Below, in pieces: positions 38,527-46,348 of a stretch of DNA of 64,000 nt (position 1 is the stretch's first letter; each line of letters begins with the position of its first letter). Under the pieces are notes generated by a model. The model made no database searches and was not told the origin of the DNA. It saw nothing but the letters and a program-made list of their open reading frames with translations. Made by a program: the position numbers and the translations under genes. This stretch comes from Pseudoduganella armeniaca (GTDB lineage: Bacteria > Pseudomonadota > Gammaproteobacteria > Burkholderiales > Burkholderiaceae_D): contig NZ_CP028324.1 in NCBI RefSeq assembly GCF_003028855.1, positions 3,472,001-3,536,000 of the forward strand, given 5' to 3'.

Positions 38527-38581
38527 GCCGAGGCCGTGTCCCGTTCCGGTGACTGACACCGCGGTGGGACACGGCCTCGGC
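38527..38581. terminator. 16-bp perfect hairpin between convergent genes
   Basis: GCCGAGGCCGTGTCCC (38527-38542) and GGGACACGGCCTCGGC (38566-38581) are perfect inverted copies. The loop carries a smaller nested stem (CGGTG-ACTGA-CACCG). It sits between convergent genes, so it probably terminates both, although no T-run is present. Confidence 0.65.
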
Positions 38582-38602
38582 CGTTAACCTGCCAATGTCG
38601 GC

Positions 38603-39475
38603 CTAGCGCCGGTGCCGCGCCAGGAAGCCCCAGATGACGTCGTTGCCGTCGATGTCGGCCGTGGTTTTGCCGATCGGCAGGCCGACGTTGAACGGGTCGG
38701 CGCCGGGCCAGGTGTGGCCGCCGTTGCGCACCGTCGCCAGCGCGACGCGGTACGGACCCTCGTCGGTTTCGTGCCAGGTAACGCTGGTGCCGTCCGTGCC
38801 ACTGGTGTCGATGACGCGGCTGCTGCCGGCGCCGGCAATGCCGTTGTGCTGGCGCCAGTAGTCGTAGCTGGCCGGCGCCGACAGGTAGCCGGTCGCCTTG
38901 CCGTCGTAGGCCACCACCTGGTCGGCGCTGCCGTGGATCAGCAGCACGCCCACCCGGCCGGGATTGCCATGGTGCTGCCCCACCGGTTCCGGCAGCGGTG
39001 CGCCGACGGACGCTACCGCGGCAAACAGGTGCGGCAGCTCGGCGGCGATGCGCTGGGCGAAGAAACCGCCGCGCGACAGGCCGGTGGCGTACACCCGCTG
39101 GGGATCGATGCGGTACTCGCCCTTCAGCTTGGCCAGCAGCGCTTGCACGAAGCCGATATCGTCGGCCCCTTCCGTATAGGACATGCCGAAACCCACGTTC
39201 CAGTCCTGCTTCAGCCCGGCCGGGTAGACCACGATGAAGCCATGCCGGTCCGCGGCCCGGTTCATGCCCGTGTACAGCATCTGCTCGGCCATCGTCATGC
39301 CGCCGCCGTGGAAATTGAACACGACGGCAAAACTGGCCGTCGGCTGGCTGGCGTAGGCCGGCGGGGTGTAGACGAGGTAGCGGCGTTTCTCTTCCTTGTG
39401 GACGAGCGAGGCCACCTGGGCCAGCGCGGGCAGCGTCGTGCCCAGGAGCAGCAGCAAGCCAAGCAGTCGTTGCAT
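38603..39475 (-). CDS. Secreted PHB-depolymerase/feruloyl-esterase-like hydrolase (LpqC type)
   Basis: This 290-residue exported esterase has a signal peptide (residues 1-19, ALAQ) and the oxyanion segment NFHGGGMTM. The nucleophile elbow is GLSRGGFFAQ (GxSxG); an acid in IHGSADQVVAY and a histidine in NGGHTWPG complete the triad. These are the features of the PHB depolymerase/feruloyl esterase family, with one-domain architecture. The natural substrate, polyester or acylated polysaccharide, cannot be told. Confidence 0.88.
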   Translation of the reverse strand: MQRLLGLLLLLGTTLPALAQVASLVHKEEKRRYLVYTPPAYASQPTASFAVVFNFHGGGMTMAEQMLYTGMNRAADRHGFIVVYPAGLKQDWNVGFGMSYTEGADDIGFVQALLAKLKGEYRIDPQRVYATGLSRGGFFAQRIAAELPHLFAAVASVGAPLPEPVGQHHGNPGRVGVLLIHGSADQVVAYDGKATGYLSAPASYDYWRQHNGIAGAGSSRVIDTSGTDGTSVTWHETDEGPYRVALATVRNGGHTWPGADPFNVGLPIGKTTADIDGNDVIWGFLARHRR

Positions 39476-39561
39476 GATCGGTATCGGTGTAGTGGAGGAA
39501 CGCGCAGTATGCCTGCCGGCCGGTGAAATGCAGGTGAAATCCCGGCGCAGTCGCCGGGTTG

Positions 39562-40749
39562 TCAGCGCACCGCGATGGCCACGCGATAGCTGGCCGCGCC
39601 CGGTTCGAACCGCACCGACCAGCCCATCGCCGCCGCCAGCCGCGCCAGCAGGTCGTGGCCATGCAGGAAACCGCGCACGGCGCCGGGCCGGCCGGGCTCG
39701 ACCGAGTTGACGATCGCCAGCACGCCATCGGCAAACGACAGCGCCAGGCGGCAGCCGGGCCCGCCGTGGAACAGCGCGTTGCCGATGCAGTTCTCGAGCA
39801 ACAGCATGGCCAGCTGGCGGTTGCCCGTCACGGCCAGCCGGTCGGGCAGGTCCAGCAGCAGGCGCGCCTCGTCCCAGTCGCCCACGCCGGGCTGGCGCAG
39901 CAGCACGTCCTCGACGCAGGCGCGCAGCTCGAACGGCGCCGCCGGCAGCGTTTCGGCCCGCGCCAGCGCGAACAGCACGTCGATGGTGGCGACGATATCG
40001 TCCACCTGGGCCCGCGCGCCGCCGCTGTCCGGCGCCGTCGCGAGCGCATTTTTCAGCACGGTCAGCGGGGTGCGCAGCTCGTGGCTGACGTCGCGCGTAA
40101 ACGCCTGTTCGCGCCCCAGCGCCGCGTGCAGGCCGGCCATTGCGGTGCCCAGCTTGTCGGCCAGGTAGCCGATCTCGTCGCGCCGCATCCGTGCCGCGAA
40201 ATCGAAGCGGCCTTGCGCCGGCAAGGTGCGGACCTCATGGGCCAGCACCTGCAGGGGCGCCACCAGGCGGCGCGCCAGCCACCATGCCAGGCCCAGCGCC
40301 AGCGCGACCAGCCCCAGCGCCACCAGCAGCAGCACGCCGCCAACCTCGTGGAACAGGCGCGACACGACCAGGATGGGGCCGACGTCGGCCAGCAGCCAGA
40401 GCGGCGCTCCGTCTGGCGTCAGCCGCAGCGCGCGCAAGTGGTAGTGGGCGGCGCCTGGCACGAAGATTTCGCCGCGCTCGCGCCCGGCCTCGACTTCGGC
40501 GCGCACCGGCGCGGGCAGGGTCGCCGCGCTGGCGTGCAGGCGCACCAGGTCAAGGCCGGGCGCGCGCACGCTGCCGTGGCGCGCGTGCTGCGCCATCAGC
40601 GCCGCCGCTTCGCGTTCCAGCAGGCGATCGACCAGCATGTCCTCGGTCACGTACGACACCACCAGCAGCAGTGCCGTGTAGCACAGGCACAGCAGCACGG
40701 TAAAGCCGGCCAGGGCGGCAAACAGGCCGTGCCGGATCGCGCTAAACAT
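39562..40749 (-). CDS. Sensor histidine kinase
   Basis: This 395-residue kinase has membrane segments at about 10-32 and 130-155 around a short periplasmic sensor. A HAMP-like region, H-box VSHELRTPLTVLKN and N-box LENCIGNALFHGGPG follow. The usual GxGxG box is weak (HGHDLLARLAAAMGW). The start ATG 40749 overlaps the regulator stop by 8 bases, so the two form one operon. The ligand is unknown. The sensor has a HYHLRALRLTPDG segment that I do not recognise. Confidence 0.88.
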   Translation of the reverse strand: MFSAIRHGLFAALAGFTVLLCLCYTALLLVVSYVTEDMLVDRLLEREAAALMAQHARHGSVRAPGLDLVRLHASAATLPAPVRAEVEAGRERGEIFVPGAAHYHLRALRLTPDGAPLWLLADVGPILVVSRLFHEVGGVLLLVALGLVALALGLAWWLARRLVAPLQVLAHEVRTLPAQGRFDFAARMRRDEIGYLADKLGTAMAGLHAALGREQAFTRDVSHELRTPLTVLKNALATAPDSGGARAQVDDIVATIDVLFALARAETLPAAPFELRACVEDVLLRQPGVGDWDEARLLLDLPDRLAVTGNRQLAMLLLENCIGNALFHGGPGCRLALSFADGVLAIVNSVEPGRPGAVRGFLHGHDLLARLAAAMGWSVRFEPGAASYRVAIAVR

Positions 40750-41434
40750 CGCCCAGGGCCAGGCGGTAGCCCAGCTGCGCAATGGTGACGATCCTGGCCG
40801 CGCCGCCGGCCGCCTCGAGCGCGCGGCGCAGTGCATACACATGGGATTTCAGGGCATCGCTGTCGGGCGGCTGGGCACCCCACAGTTCGTGGCTCAGCGC
40901 CGCGCGCGAGACGGCGCGCGGGTGCGCCTCGGCCAGCAGGGCGAGGATGCGAAAACCGCTGTGGGTCAGGGCCAGCGGCTGGCCGTGGCAGGCCGCGCGC
41001 CGCTCCGCCGCCAGCAAGGTCAAGGGCCCAACCTCGAGCGACTGGCTGACGTGCAGCCGGCCGCGCCGGGCCAGCGCCTCGCAGCGCAGCGCCAGTTCGC
41101 GCAGGTCGAAGGGTTTGGTCAGGTAGTCGTCGGCGCCGCCGTGGAAACCACGCGCCTTGTCCTCGAAGGCGTCGCGCGCCGTCAGCATCAGGATCGGCAC
41201 GTTGCGCGGCGCGCGCTGCTTGATGGCGCGGCACACGTCCACGCCGTCGGCGTCGGGCAGGTTCAGGTCCAGCACGATGACATCGTAGCGTTCGCGCGTG
41301 GCCAGCTCGAGCGCCAGCGCGCCGGTGCCGGCGTGGTCGGTTTGCCAACCCAGGCCGTCGAGAAAGTCGACTACCTGGCGCGCGATGGTGGGGTGGTCCT
41401 CGACCACGAGGATGGCCGGCGTGGCGCGGCCCAT
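40742..41434 (-). CDS. OmpR-family response regulator
   Basis: This 230-residue regulator has receiver residues VVEDHP (acidic pair), VLDLNLPDADG (phospho-Asp), LTARDAF (Thr) and LTKPFDL (Lys). The C-terminal winged helix has the usual SHVYALRRALEAAGG segment. It is paired with the kinase encoded directly downstream (8-base overlap). Its targets are unknown. It starts five bases after the Anbu gene stop, so it may lie in the same transcript. Confidence 0.92.
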   Translation of the reverse strand: MGRATPAILVVEDHPTIARQVVDFLDGLGWQTDHAGTGALALELATRERYDVIVLDLNLPDADGVDVCRAIKQRAPRNVPILMLTARDAFEDKARGFHGGADDYLTKPFDLRELALRCEALARRGRLHVSQSLEVGPLTLLAAERRAACHGQPLALTHSGFRILALLAEAHPRAVSRAALSHELWGAQPPDSDALKSHVYALRRALEAAGGAARIVTIAQLGYRLALGDV

Positions 41435-41439
41435 GCGGC

Positions 41440-42282
41440 TTACTGCTGCTGGTTGGCCATCTGCTGCGCCACCGACTGCAGCGGCGCCGCCGGGGCGTTC
41501 GGGGTGATCGTCAGCGGCAGCGGCATGCGTACCGGCTCGTGCGCGTTCTGCGCCATGGTCTGCCAGTGCGGCGCCTCGATGCCTTCGAAGATGCGCTTGA
41601 GCTGTTCGCCCCAGGTGCTGCGCAGCATCTGGAAATACTGGTTCTTTTCGTCGATGGTGACGAAGCGGGTCACGGCCAGCCTGTTGTTTTCATACACCAG
41701 CATGTCCAGCGGCAGGCCTACCGAGATATTCGAGCGCAAGGTCGAATCCATCGAGATCAGCGCGCACTTGGCCGCCTCGTCGAGCGACGTGGCCGGGGTG
41801 ACCACGCGGTCCAGGATCGGCTTGCCATATTTCGACTCGCCGATCTGGAAATAGGTATTTTGCGCGTGCGACTCGATGAAGTTGCCGGCCGAGTAGAGCT
41901 GGAACAGGCGGCAGCGTTCGCCGCCGATCTGGCCGCCGAAGATGATGGACTGGTTGAACTCGATGCCGAACTGGGCCAGCGCCTGCGCCTCGCGCTCGTG
42001 CACCGTGCGCACGGCCTCGCCTACCACCCGGGCCGCCTCGTACAGGTTGGGCGCCGTCCAGATCGTGTAGCCGTTATGCCCGGTAAACTCGCCGATCAGC
42101 TCGCGGATCGATTGCGAGATCGACAGGTTCCCCGCCGTCATCATCACCATCACGCGGTCGCCCGGGTTCTCGAACACGCTCAGCTTGCGGAACGTGCCGA
42201 TCTGGTCCACGCCGGCATTGGTGCGGGAATCGGCCAGGAAGACCAGGCCTTCGTCGAGGCGCATGCCTACACAATAAGTCAT
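41440..42282 (-). CDS. Anbu, proteasome-type protease homologue
   Basis: This 280-residue member of the proteasome/HslV superfamily begins MTYCVGMRLDEGLVFLADSRTNAG. Thr2 is the nucleophile after Met removal, and Asp18 and Lys33 equivalents lie in ADSRTN and FRKLSVF. The Anbu-specific core and a long C-terminal tail rich in proline and glutamine follow. Anbu forms a helical self-assembling particle; its protease activity is debated. Its partners encoded upstream (transglutaminase, alpha-E, ATP-grasp) form the conserved Anbu gene set. Confidence 0.93.
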   Translation of the reverse strand: MTYCVGMRLDEGLVFLADSRTNAGVDQIGTFRKLSVFENPGDRVMVMMTAGNLSISQSIRELIGEFTGHNGYTIWTAPNLYEAARVVGEAVRTVHEREAQALAQFGIEFNQSIIFGGQIGGERCRLFQLYSAGNFIESHAQNTYFQIGESKYGKPILDRVVTPATSLDEAAKCALISMDSTLRSNISVGLPLDMLVYENNRLAVTRFVTIDEKNQYFQMLRSTWGEQLKRIFEGIEAPHWQTMAQNAHEPVRMPLPLTITPNAPAAPLQSVAQQMANQQQ

Positions 42283-42342
42283 CGGAAACGGTTCAGGTAA
42301 GTCGACAGGGAATGCTCACCCCCGATTGTACACAGACAGCTT

Positions 42343-43146
42343 TCACTGCGGAACTATTTGCACCTCCACTTTCATCGTCTCGTCGCCGCCGCCGGCGCGC
42401 ATGCCGCGCACGGGCGCGGCCGCGTCATAGTCGCGCCCGATGGCGATGCGGCAATAGCGATCCGTCATCAGGCATGCATGGGTGACGTCGATGCTGACCC
42501 AGCCCGTGTAGTCGTCGTCCTGGACCCAGGCGTCGACCCAGGCATGGCTGGCGGCATGGTCGGTATTGCCTGGATCGATGTAGCCGGACACGTAGCGCGC
42601 CGGTACACCGGCCGCGTGGCAGCAGGCCAGGAAGATGTGGGCGTGGTCCTGGCACACGCCGGCGCCCTGGGCCAGCGCGGCGGCGGCCGTCGTCGTTACC
42701 GCGGTGGCGCCGCTGCGGTACGCGACCGCCGCGTGGATGCGCCCGGTCAGCGACATCAGCTCGCGCGTGCCGGCGCGCGCCTGCGGCAGGCAGCTTGCGG
42801 CCAGCGCGCGGATGGCGTCGTCGGCCGTCGTCAGCCGCGTCGCCACCGTGTAGACGAGCGGCGACAGCGTGTCCTTGGCCTGCAGGCGTCCTTGCGGCGG
42901 CGCCGTCGTCTCGACGACGCCCTCGGCCACGATGGCCAGCCCGTCGTGCGGCTTGTCCAGGGTCAGCATATGCGTCAGGTTGCCGTAGGCATCCGTGTAG
43001 GCGTGCAAGCTGCCGGGCGTATCGAGCTGCCATTGCAGCACGTGCTGCTGGGGTTCGGCGCGCGGCGTCAGGTGCAGTTGCTGGATCGTGTAGGCCTGGC
43101 CGGCCGTGTAGTGGTACAGCGTTTCGTGACGGATCGATAATTGCAT
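42343..43146 (-). CDS. Transglutaminase-like cysteine peptidase of the Anbu operon
   Basis: This 267-residue protein has an N-terminal beta-rich domain (LSIRHETLYHYTAGQAYT). The transglutaminase core carries the Cys in GAGVCQDHAHIFLACC, the His in ASHAWVDAW and the Asp in WVSIDVTHAC. It is the usual third member of the Anbu operon and could cut or crosslink peptides. The spacer to Anbu is 60 bases. Activity toward which peptide is unknown. Confidence 0.92.
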   Translation of the reverse strand: MQLSIRHETLYHYTAGQAYTIQQLHLTPRAEPQQHVLQWQLDTPGSLHAYTDAYGNLTHMLTLDKPHDGLAIVAEGVVETTAPPQGRLQAKDTLSPLVYTVATRLTTADDAIRALAASCLPQARAGTRELMSLTGRIHAAVAYRSGATAVTTTAAAALAQGAGVCQDHAHIFLACCHAAGVPARYVSGYIDPGNTDHAASHAWVDAWVQDDDYTGWVSIDVTHACLMTDRYCRIAIGRDYDAAAPVRGMRAGGGDETMKVEVQIVPQ

Positions 43147-43155
43147 GGTGGTCTT

Positions 43156-44094
43156 TCAGGCGGCCAGCGGCACGAGGAAATCGCGGCTGACCCGGTTGCC
43201 CAGTTCATAGATGCGCTGCAGGAATTCGGTCAGCGTGTCGTGCAGTCCCCGTTGCAGGATGTCGTCGATGCGGCCGAAGCGCAGCTCGGCGTGCAGCTGG
43301 CCGGCCAGGCGCTCGGTTTCGCTGGAGACGTCGTTGCGTACCTCGCCCAGGTTGTCGACGACCTCGTCCATGCAGGCCAGCAGCGAACGCGGCATGTCGG
43401 CGCGCAGCATCAGCAGTTCCGCCACCCGCTCCGGCGTGATGACGTCACGGTACACCTTGCGGTAGATCTCGAAGCCGGAAACCGAACGCAGCAGCGCTGC
43501 CCAATAGTAGAAGTCGCGGCGCGTCTCGGCGGCGGCCTCGTCGTCATGGAATTTCACGTCCAGGATGCGCGCCGTGTTGTCGGCCCGCTCCAGGAAGGTC
43601 CCCAGGCGCATGAAGTTGACGGCTTCGTCGCGCAGCATCGTGCCCAAGGTGACGCCGCGCGACAGGTGCGAGCGGTACTTGACCCATTCGAAGAACTGGC
43701 TGGGGTCCTGGCGCAACTGGCCGCCGTGCAGCCGGCGGCGCAGGTCCAGGTAGGTCTGGTTCTGCACTTCCCACACTTCCGTCGTCAAGGTGCCACGCAC
43801 GGCGCGGGCGTTCTCGCGCGCCGCGGTCAGGCAGGCGATGATGGACGACGGGTTGTCCGGGTCGCACACCATGAATTCGATCACGTCGCGCTGGGTCACG
43901 GCGCCGTGCTTGCGGTCGTAGGCCTGTTGCAGCTCCGAGATGCCCAGCATGGCGCGCCAGGCCTGGCGGGCGGCATCCTCGGATTGCGGCAGCAGGGCGG
44001 TCTGGACGTTCACGTCCAGCATGCGGGCCGTGTTTTCGGCCCGTTCCGTGTAGCGGGCCATCCAGAACAGGTGGTCGGCGGTACGGCTCAGCAT
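43156..44094 (-). CDS. Alpha-E domain protein (DUF403) of the Anbu operon
   Basis: This 312-residue all-helical alpha-E protein begins MLSRTADHLFWMARYTERAENTARMLDVN, the family signature, and repeats a similar motif further on (LGTFLERADNTARILDVKF). Alpha-E proteins accompany circularly permuted ATP-grasp enzymes and transglutaminases and are thought to take part in peptide ligation. Nine bases separate it from the transglutaminase gene. Confidence 0.93.
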   Translation of the reverse strand: MLSRTADHLFWMARYTERAENTARMLDVNVQTALLPQSEDAARQAWRAMLGISELQQAYDRKHGAVTQRDVIEFMVCDPDNPSSIIACLTAARENARAVRGTLTTEVWEVQNQTYLDLRRRLHGGQLRQDPSQFFEWVKYRSHLSRGVTLGTMLRDEAVNFMRLGTFLERADNTARILDVKFHDDEAAAETRRDFYYWAALLRSVSGFEIYRKVYRDVITPERVAELLMLRADMPRSLLACMDEVVDNLGEVRNDVSSETERLAGQLHAELRFGRIDDILQRGLHDTLTEFLQRIYELGNRVSRDFLVPLAA

Positions 44095-44107
44095 AGATTC
44101 TCCTTCG

Positions 44108-45526
44108 TCATTGTTCCAGCACCCACGTATCCTTGGTGCCGCCGCCCTGCGACGAGTTCACCACCAGCGAGCCTTCGCGCAGCGCGACGCGGGTCAGGCC
44201 GCCCGGCACCATCGACACCGTCTTGCCGGACAGGACGAACGGGCGCAGGTCGATATGGCGCGGCGCTACGCCGTTTTCCACGAAAGTAGGGCAGTTCGAC
44301 AGCGCCAGGGTCGGCTGGGCAATGTAGCCGTCCGGCCGGGCCAGCAGGCGGGCGCGGAAATCCTCGATCTCCTGCTGCGACGCGGCCGGTCCCACCAGCA
44401 TGCCGTAGCCGCCGGCGCCGTGCACCTCCTTGACGACCAGCTGGGCCAGGTTGGCCAGCGTGTAGTCGAGTTCGTTCCGGTGGCGGCATTGATACGTGGG
44501 CACGTTGTTCAGCACGGGCTCCTCGGACAGGTAGAACTTGATGATGGCCGGCACATACGGGTAGATCGACTTGTCGTCCGCCACGCCGGTACCGATGGCA
44601 TTGGCCAGGGTGACGCGGCCGGCGCGGTAGACCGACAGCAGGCCGGGCACGCCCAGCGCCGAGTCGGCGCGGAACGCCAGCGGGTCGAGGAAATCGTCGT
44701 CCAGCCGGCGGTAGATCACGTCCACGCGGCGCGGGCCGCGCGTGGTGCGCATCCACACGGCGTTGTTGTTGACGAACAGGTCCTTGCCCTCGACCAGCTC
44801 GACGCCCATCTGCTGGGCCAGGAACGCATGCTCGAAATAGGCCGAGTTGTACATGCCCGGCGTCATCACGACAACGGTCGGGTCCATCACGCCGACCGGC
44901 GCCACCGAGCGCAGGTTGTCCAGCAGCAGGTCGGGATAATGCTCGACCGGGGCCACCTTGTGGCTGGCGAACAGTTCCGGATACAGCCGCATCATCATCT
45001 TGCGGTCTTCCAGCATGTACGACACACCGGACGGCACCCGCAGGTTGTCTTCCAGTACATAGAACTCGCCGGCGCCGGCGCGCACGATGTCGATGCCGGC
45101 GATGTGGGCGTAGATGTCGGACGGCACCCGGATGCCCTGCATCTCGGGCCGGTACTGGGCATTGCGGTAGATCTGCTCGGCCGGCACCACGCCGGCACGG
45201 ATGATGTGCTGCTCATGGTAGATGTCGTCGATGAACATGTTCAGCGCGCGCACGCGCTGCTCCAGGCCGCGCTGCAGCAGCGCCCACTCGTCCGCCGGGA
45301 TGATGCGCGGGATCATGTCGAACGGGATCAGCCGTTCGGTGCCGGCGTTGTCGCCGTAGACGGCAAAGGTAATGCCGACGCGGCGGAACGCCAGGTCGGC
45401 CTCGGCGCGCTTGCGCTCGATCGCCTCGGGGGTCTGCTGTGCGAGCCAGGCGGCGAACTCGCGGTAGTGCGGCCGGACGCTGCCGCCGGCCGTCATCTCA
45501 TTGTAGAAGTCTGGGCTGGGTTGCAC
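44108..45526 (-). CDS. Circularly permuted ATP-grasp peptide ligase-like protein of the Anbu operon
   Basis: This 472-residue protein belongs to the circularly permuted ATP-grasp family (COG2308 type). It has IPRIIPADEWALLQRGLEQRV, FYVLEDNLRVPSGVSYMLEDR, DVIYRRLDDDFLDPLAF and VNSSQGGGTKDTWVL. The predicted reaction is ATP-dependent peptide-bond formation. I prefer the GTG start at 45526, which has AAGGAG five bases upstream; an ATG at 45547 is an alternative with no ribosome site. It is the first gene of the four-gene Anbu operon. Confidence 0.9.
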   Translation of the reverse strand: MQPSPDFYNEMTAGGSVRPHYREFAAWLAQQTPEAIERKRAEADLAFRRVGITFAVYGDNAGTERLIPFDMIPRIIPADEWALLQRGLEQRVRALNMFIDDIYHEQHIIRAGVVPAEQIYRNAQYRPEMQGIRVPSDIYAHIAGIDIVRAGAGEFYVLEDNLRVPSGVSYMLEDRKMMMRLYPELFASHKVAPVEHYPDLLLDNLRSVAPVGVMDPTVVVMTPGMYNSAYFEHAFLAQQMGVELVEGKDLFVNNNAVWMRTTRGPRRVDVIYRRLDDDFLDPLAFRADSALGVPGLLSVYRAGRVTLANAIGTGVADDKSIYPYVPAIIKFYLSEEPVLNNVPTYQCRHRNELDYTLANLAQLVVKEVHGAGGYGMLVGPAASQQEIEDFRARLLARPDGYIAQPTLALSNCPTFVENGVAPRHIDLRPFVLSGKTVSMVPGGLTRVALREGSLVVNSSQGGGTKDTWVLEQ

Positions 45527-45725
45527 TGATGCTCCTTGTTGAATCATGTCATTATGCAAACAACGTGCCATCGGCGTCGCACTGTTGAGCAGCAGAGACA
45601 GCCGCCGATACCACTGGGCAATATTTCTTTACTTCGCTCGTGAATACATGCATCATGGCAACGCTGACCCAATCAATGTCCGGCTAACCGAGTGTCTCAA
45701 CCGTCGTTTCCGTCCAGGGTCCTTC

Positions 45726-46259
45726 ATGCCATTTTCCCAATCGCTGCCATTGCCGACCGCCACGCCGCCGCCCGACGCGGCGCAGGCGGGCACGCGCCAT
45801 ATCTGGGCGGGCGAGTTCGAGGTGGGCTGCGGCGAAACGGTGTTGACGGCCTTGCTCGGCTCTTGTGTCGGCATCGGCATCCTGTGGCGCCGCAAGCGTC
45901 GCGCCGCGCTGGCGCACTGCCTGCTGGGCGAGGCCCCGGCGCATGAGGGCAATGCCGGCGCGCGCTATGTCAGCACGGCGCTGCCGGCCATGCTGCGCGC
46001 GCTGGGTGCGCGCCCGGAAGACTACAAGGAGCTGGAGGTCGTGGCCGCCGGCGGCGCCAGCCTGTTCGGCAAGGCCCAACTGCCCGTCACGGTGGGCGAC
46101 AAGAATATCGCCGCACTGGAACGGGGCGTGCAGGCACTGGGCTTGCGCGTCGTGCACCAGCGTCTGGGTGGCCGCCAGGGCTGCCGCATCACGTTGCGCT
46201 GCCGCGACCTGACCTTTTATATCCAGGACGTGGGCAACAAGGCAGCGCCCGGCCGCTGA
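45726..46259 (+). CDS. cheD: Chemoreceptor glutamine deamidase CheD
   Basis: This 177-residue protein has the CheD signature TALLGSCVGIGILW, with the catalytic Cys. Its histidine lies in ALAHCLLGE and the later motif YKELEVVAAGGASLFGK is present. CheD deamidates glutamines in chemoreceptors or binds CheC/CheY. No other chemotaxis gene is adjacent, so this is an orphan. It is divergent from the Anbu operon. ATG 45726 was chosen; the ribosome site is weak. Confidence 0.88.
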   Translation: MPFSQSLPLPTATPPPDAAQAGTRHIWAGEFEVGCGETVLTALLGSCVGIGILWRRKRRAALAHCLLGEAPAHEGNAGARYVSTALPAMLRALGARPEDYKELEVVAAGGASLFGKAQLPVTVGDKNIAALERGVQALGLRVVHQRLGGRQGCRITLRCRDLTFYIQDVGNKAAPGR

Positions 46260-46348
46260 CCCGGCCGCGGCACGCGGCAATGTGCGCGCCTGCACGGTCG
46301 GGCCCGCCGCGTGGTGGCACGCTGGCGTTCCCACATCGAGGAGCCGCC

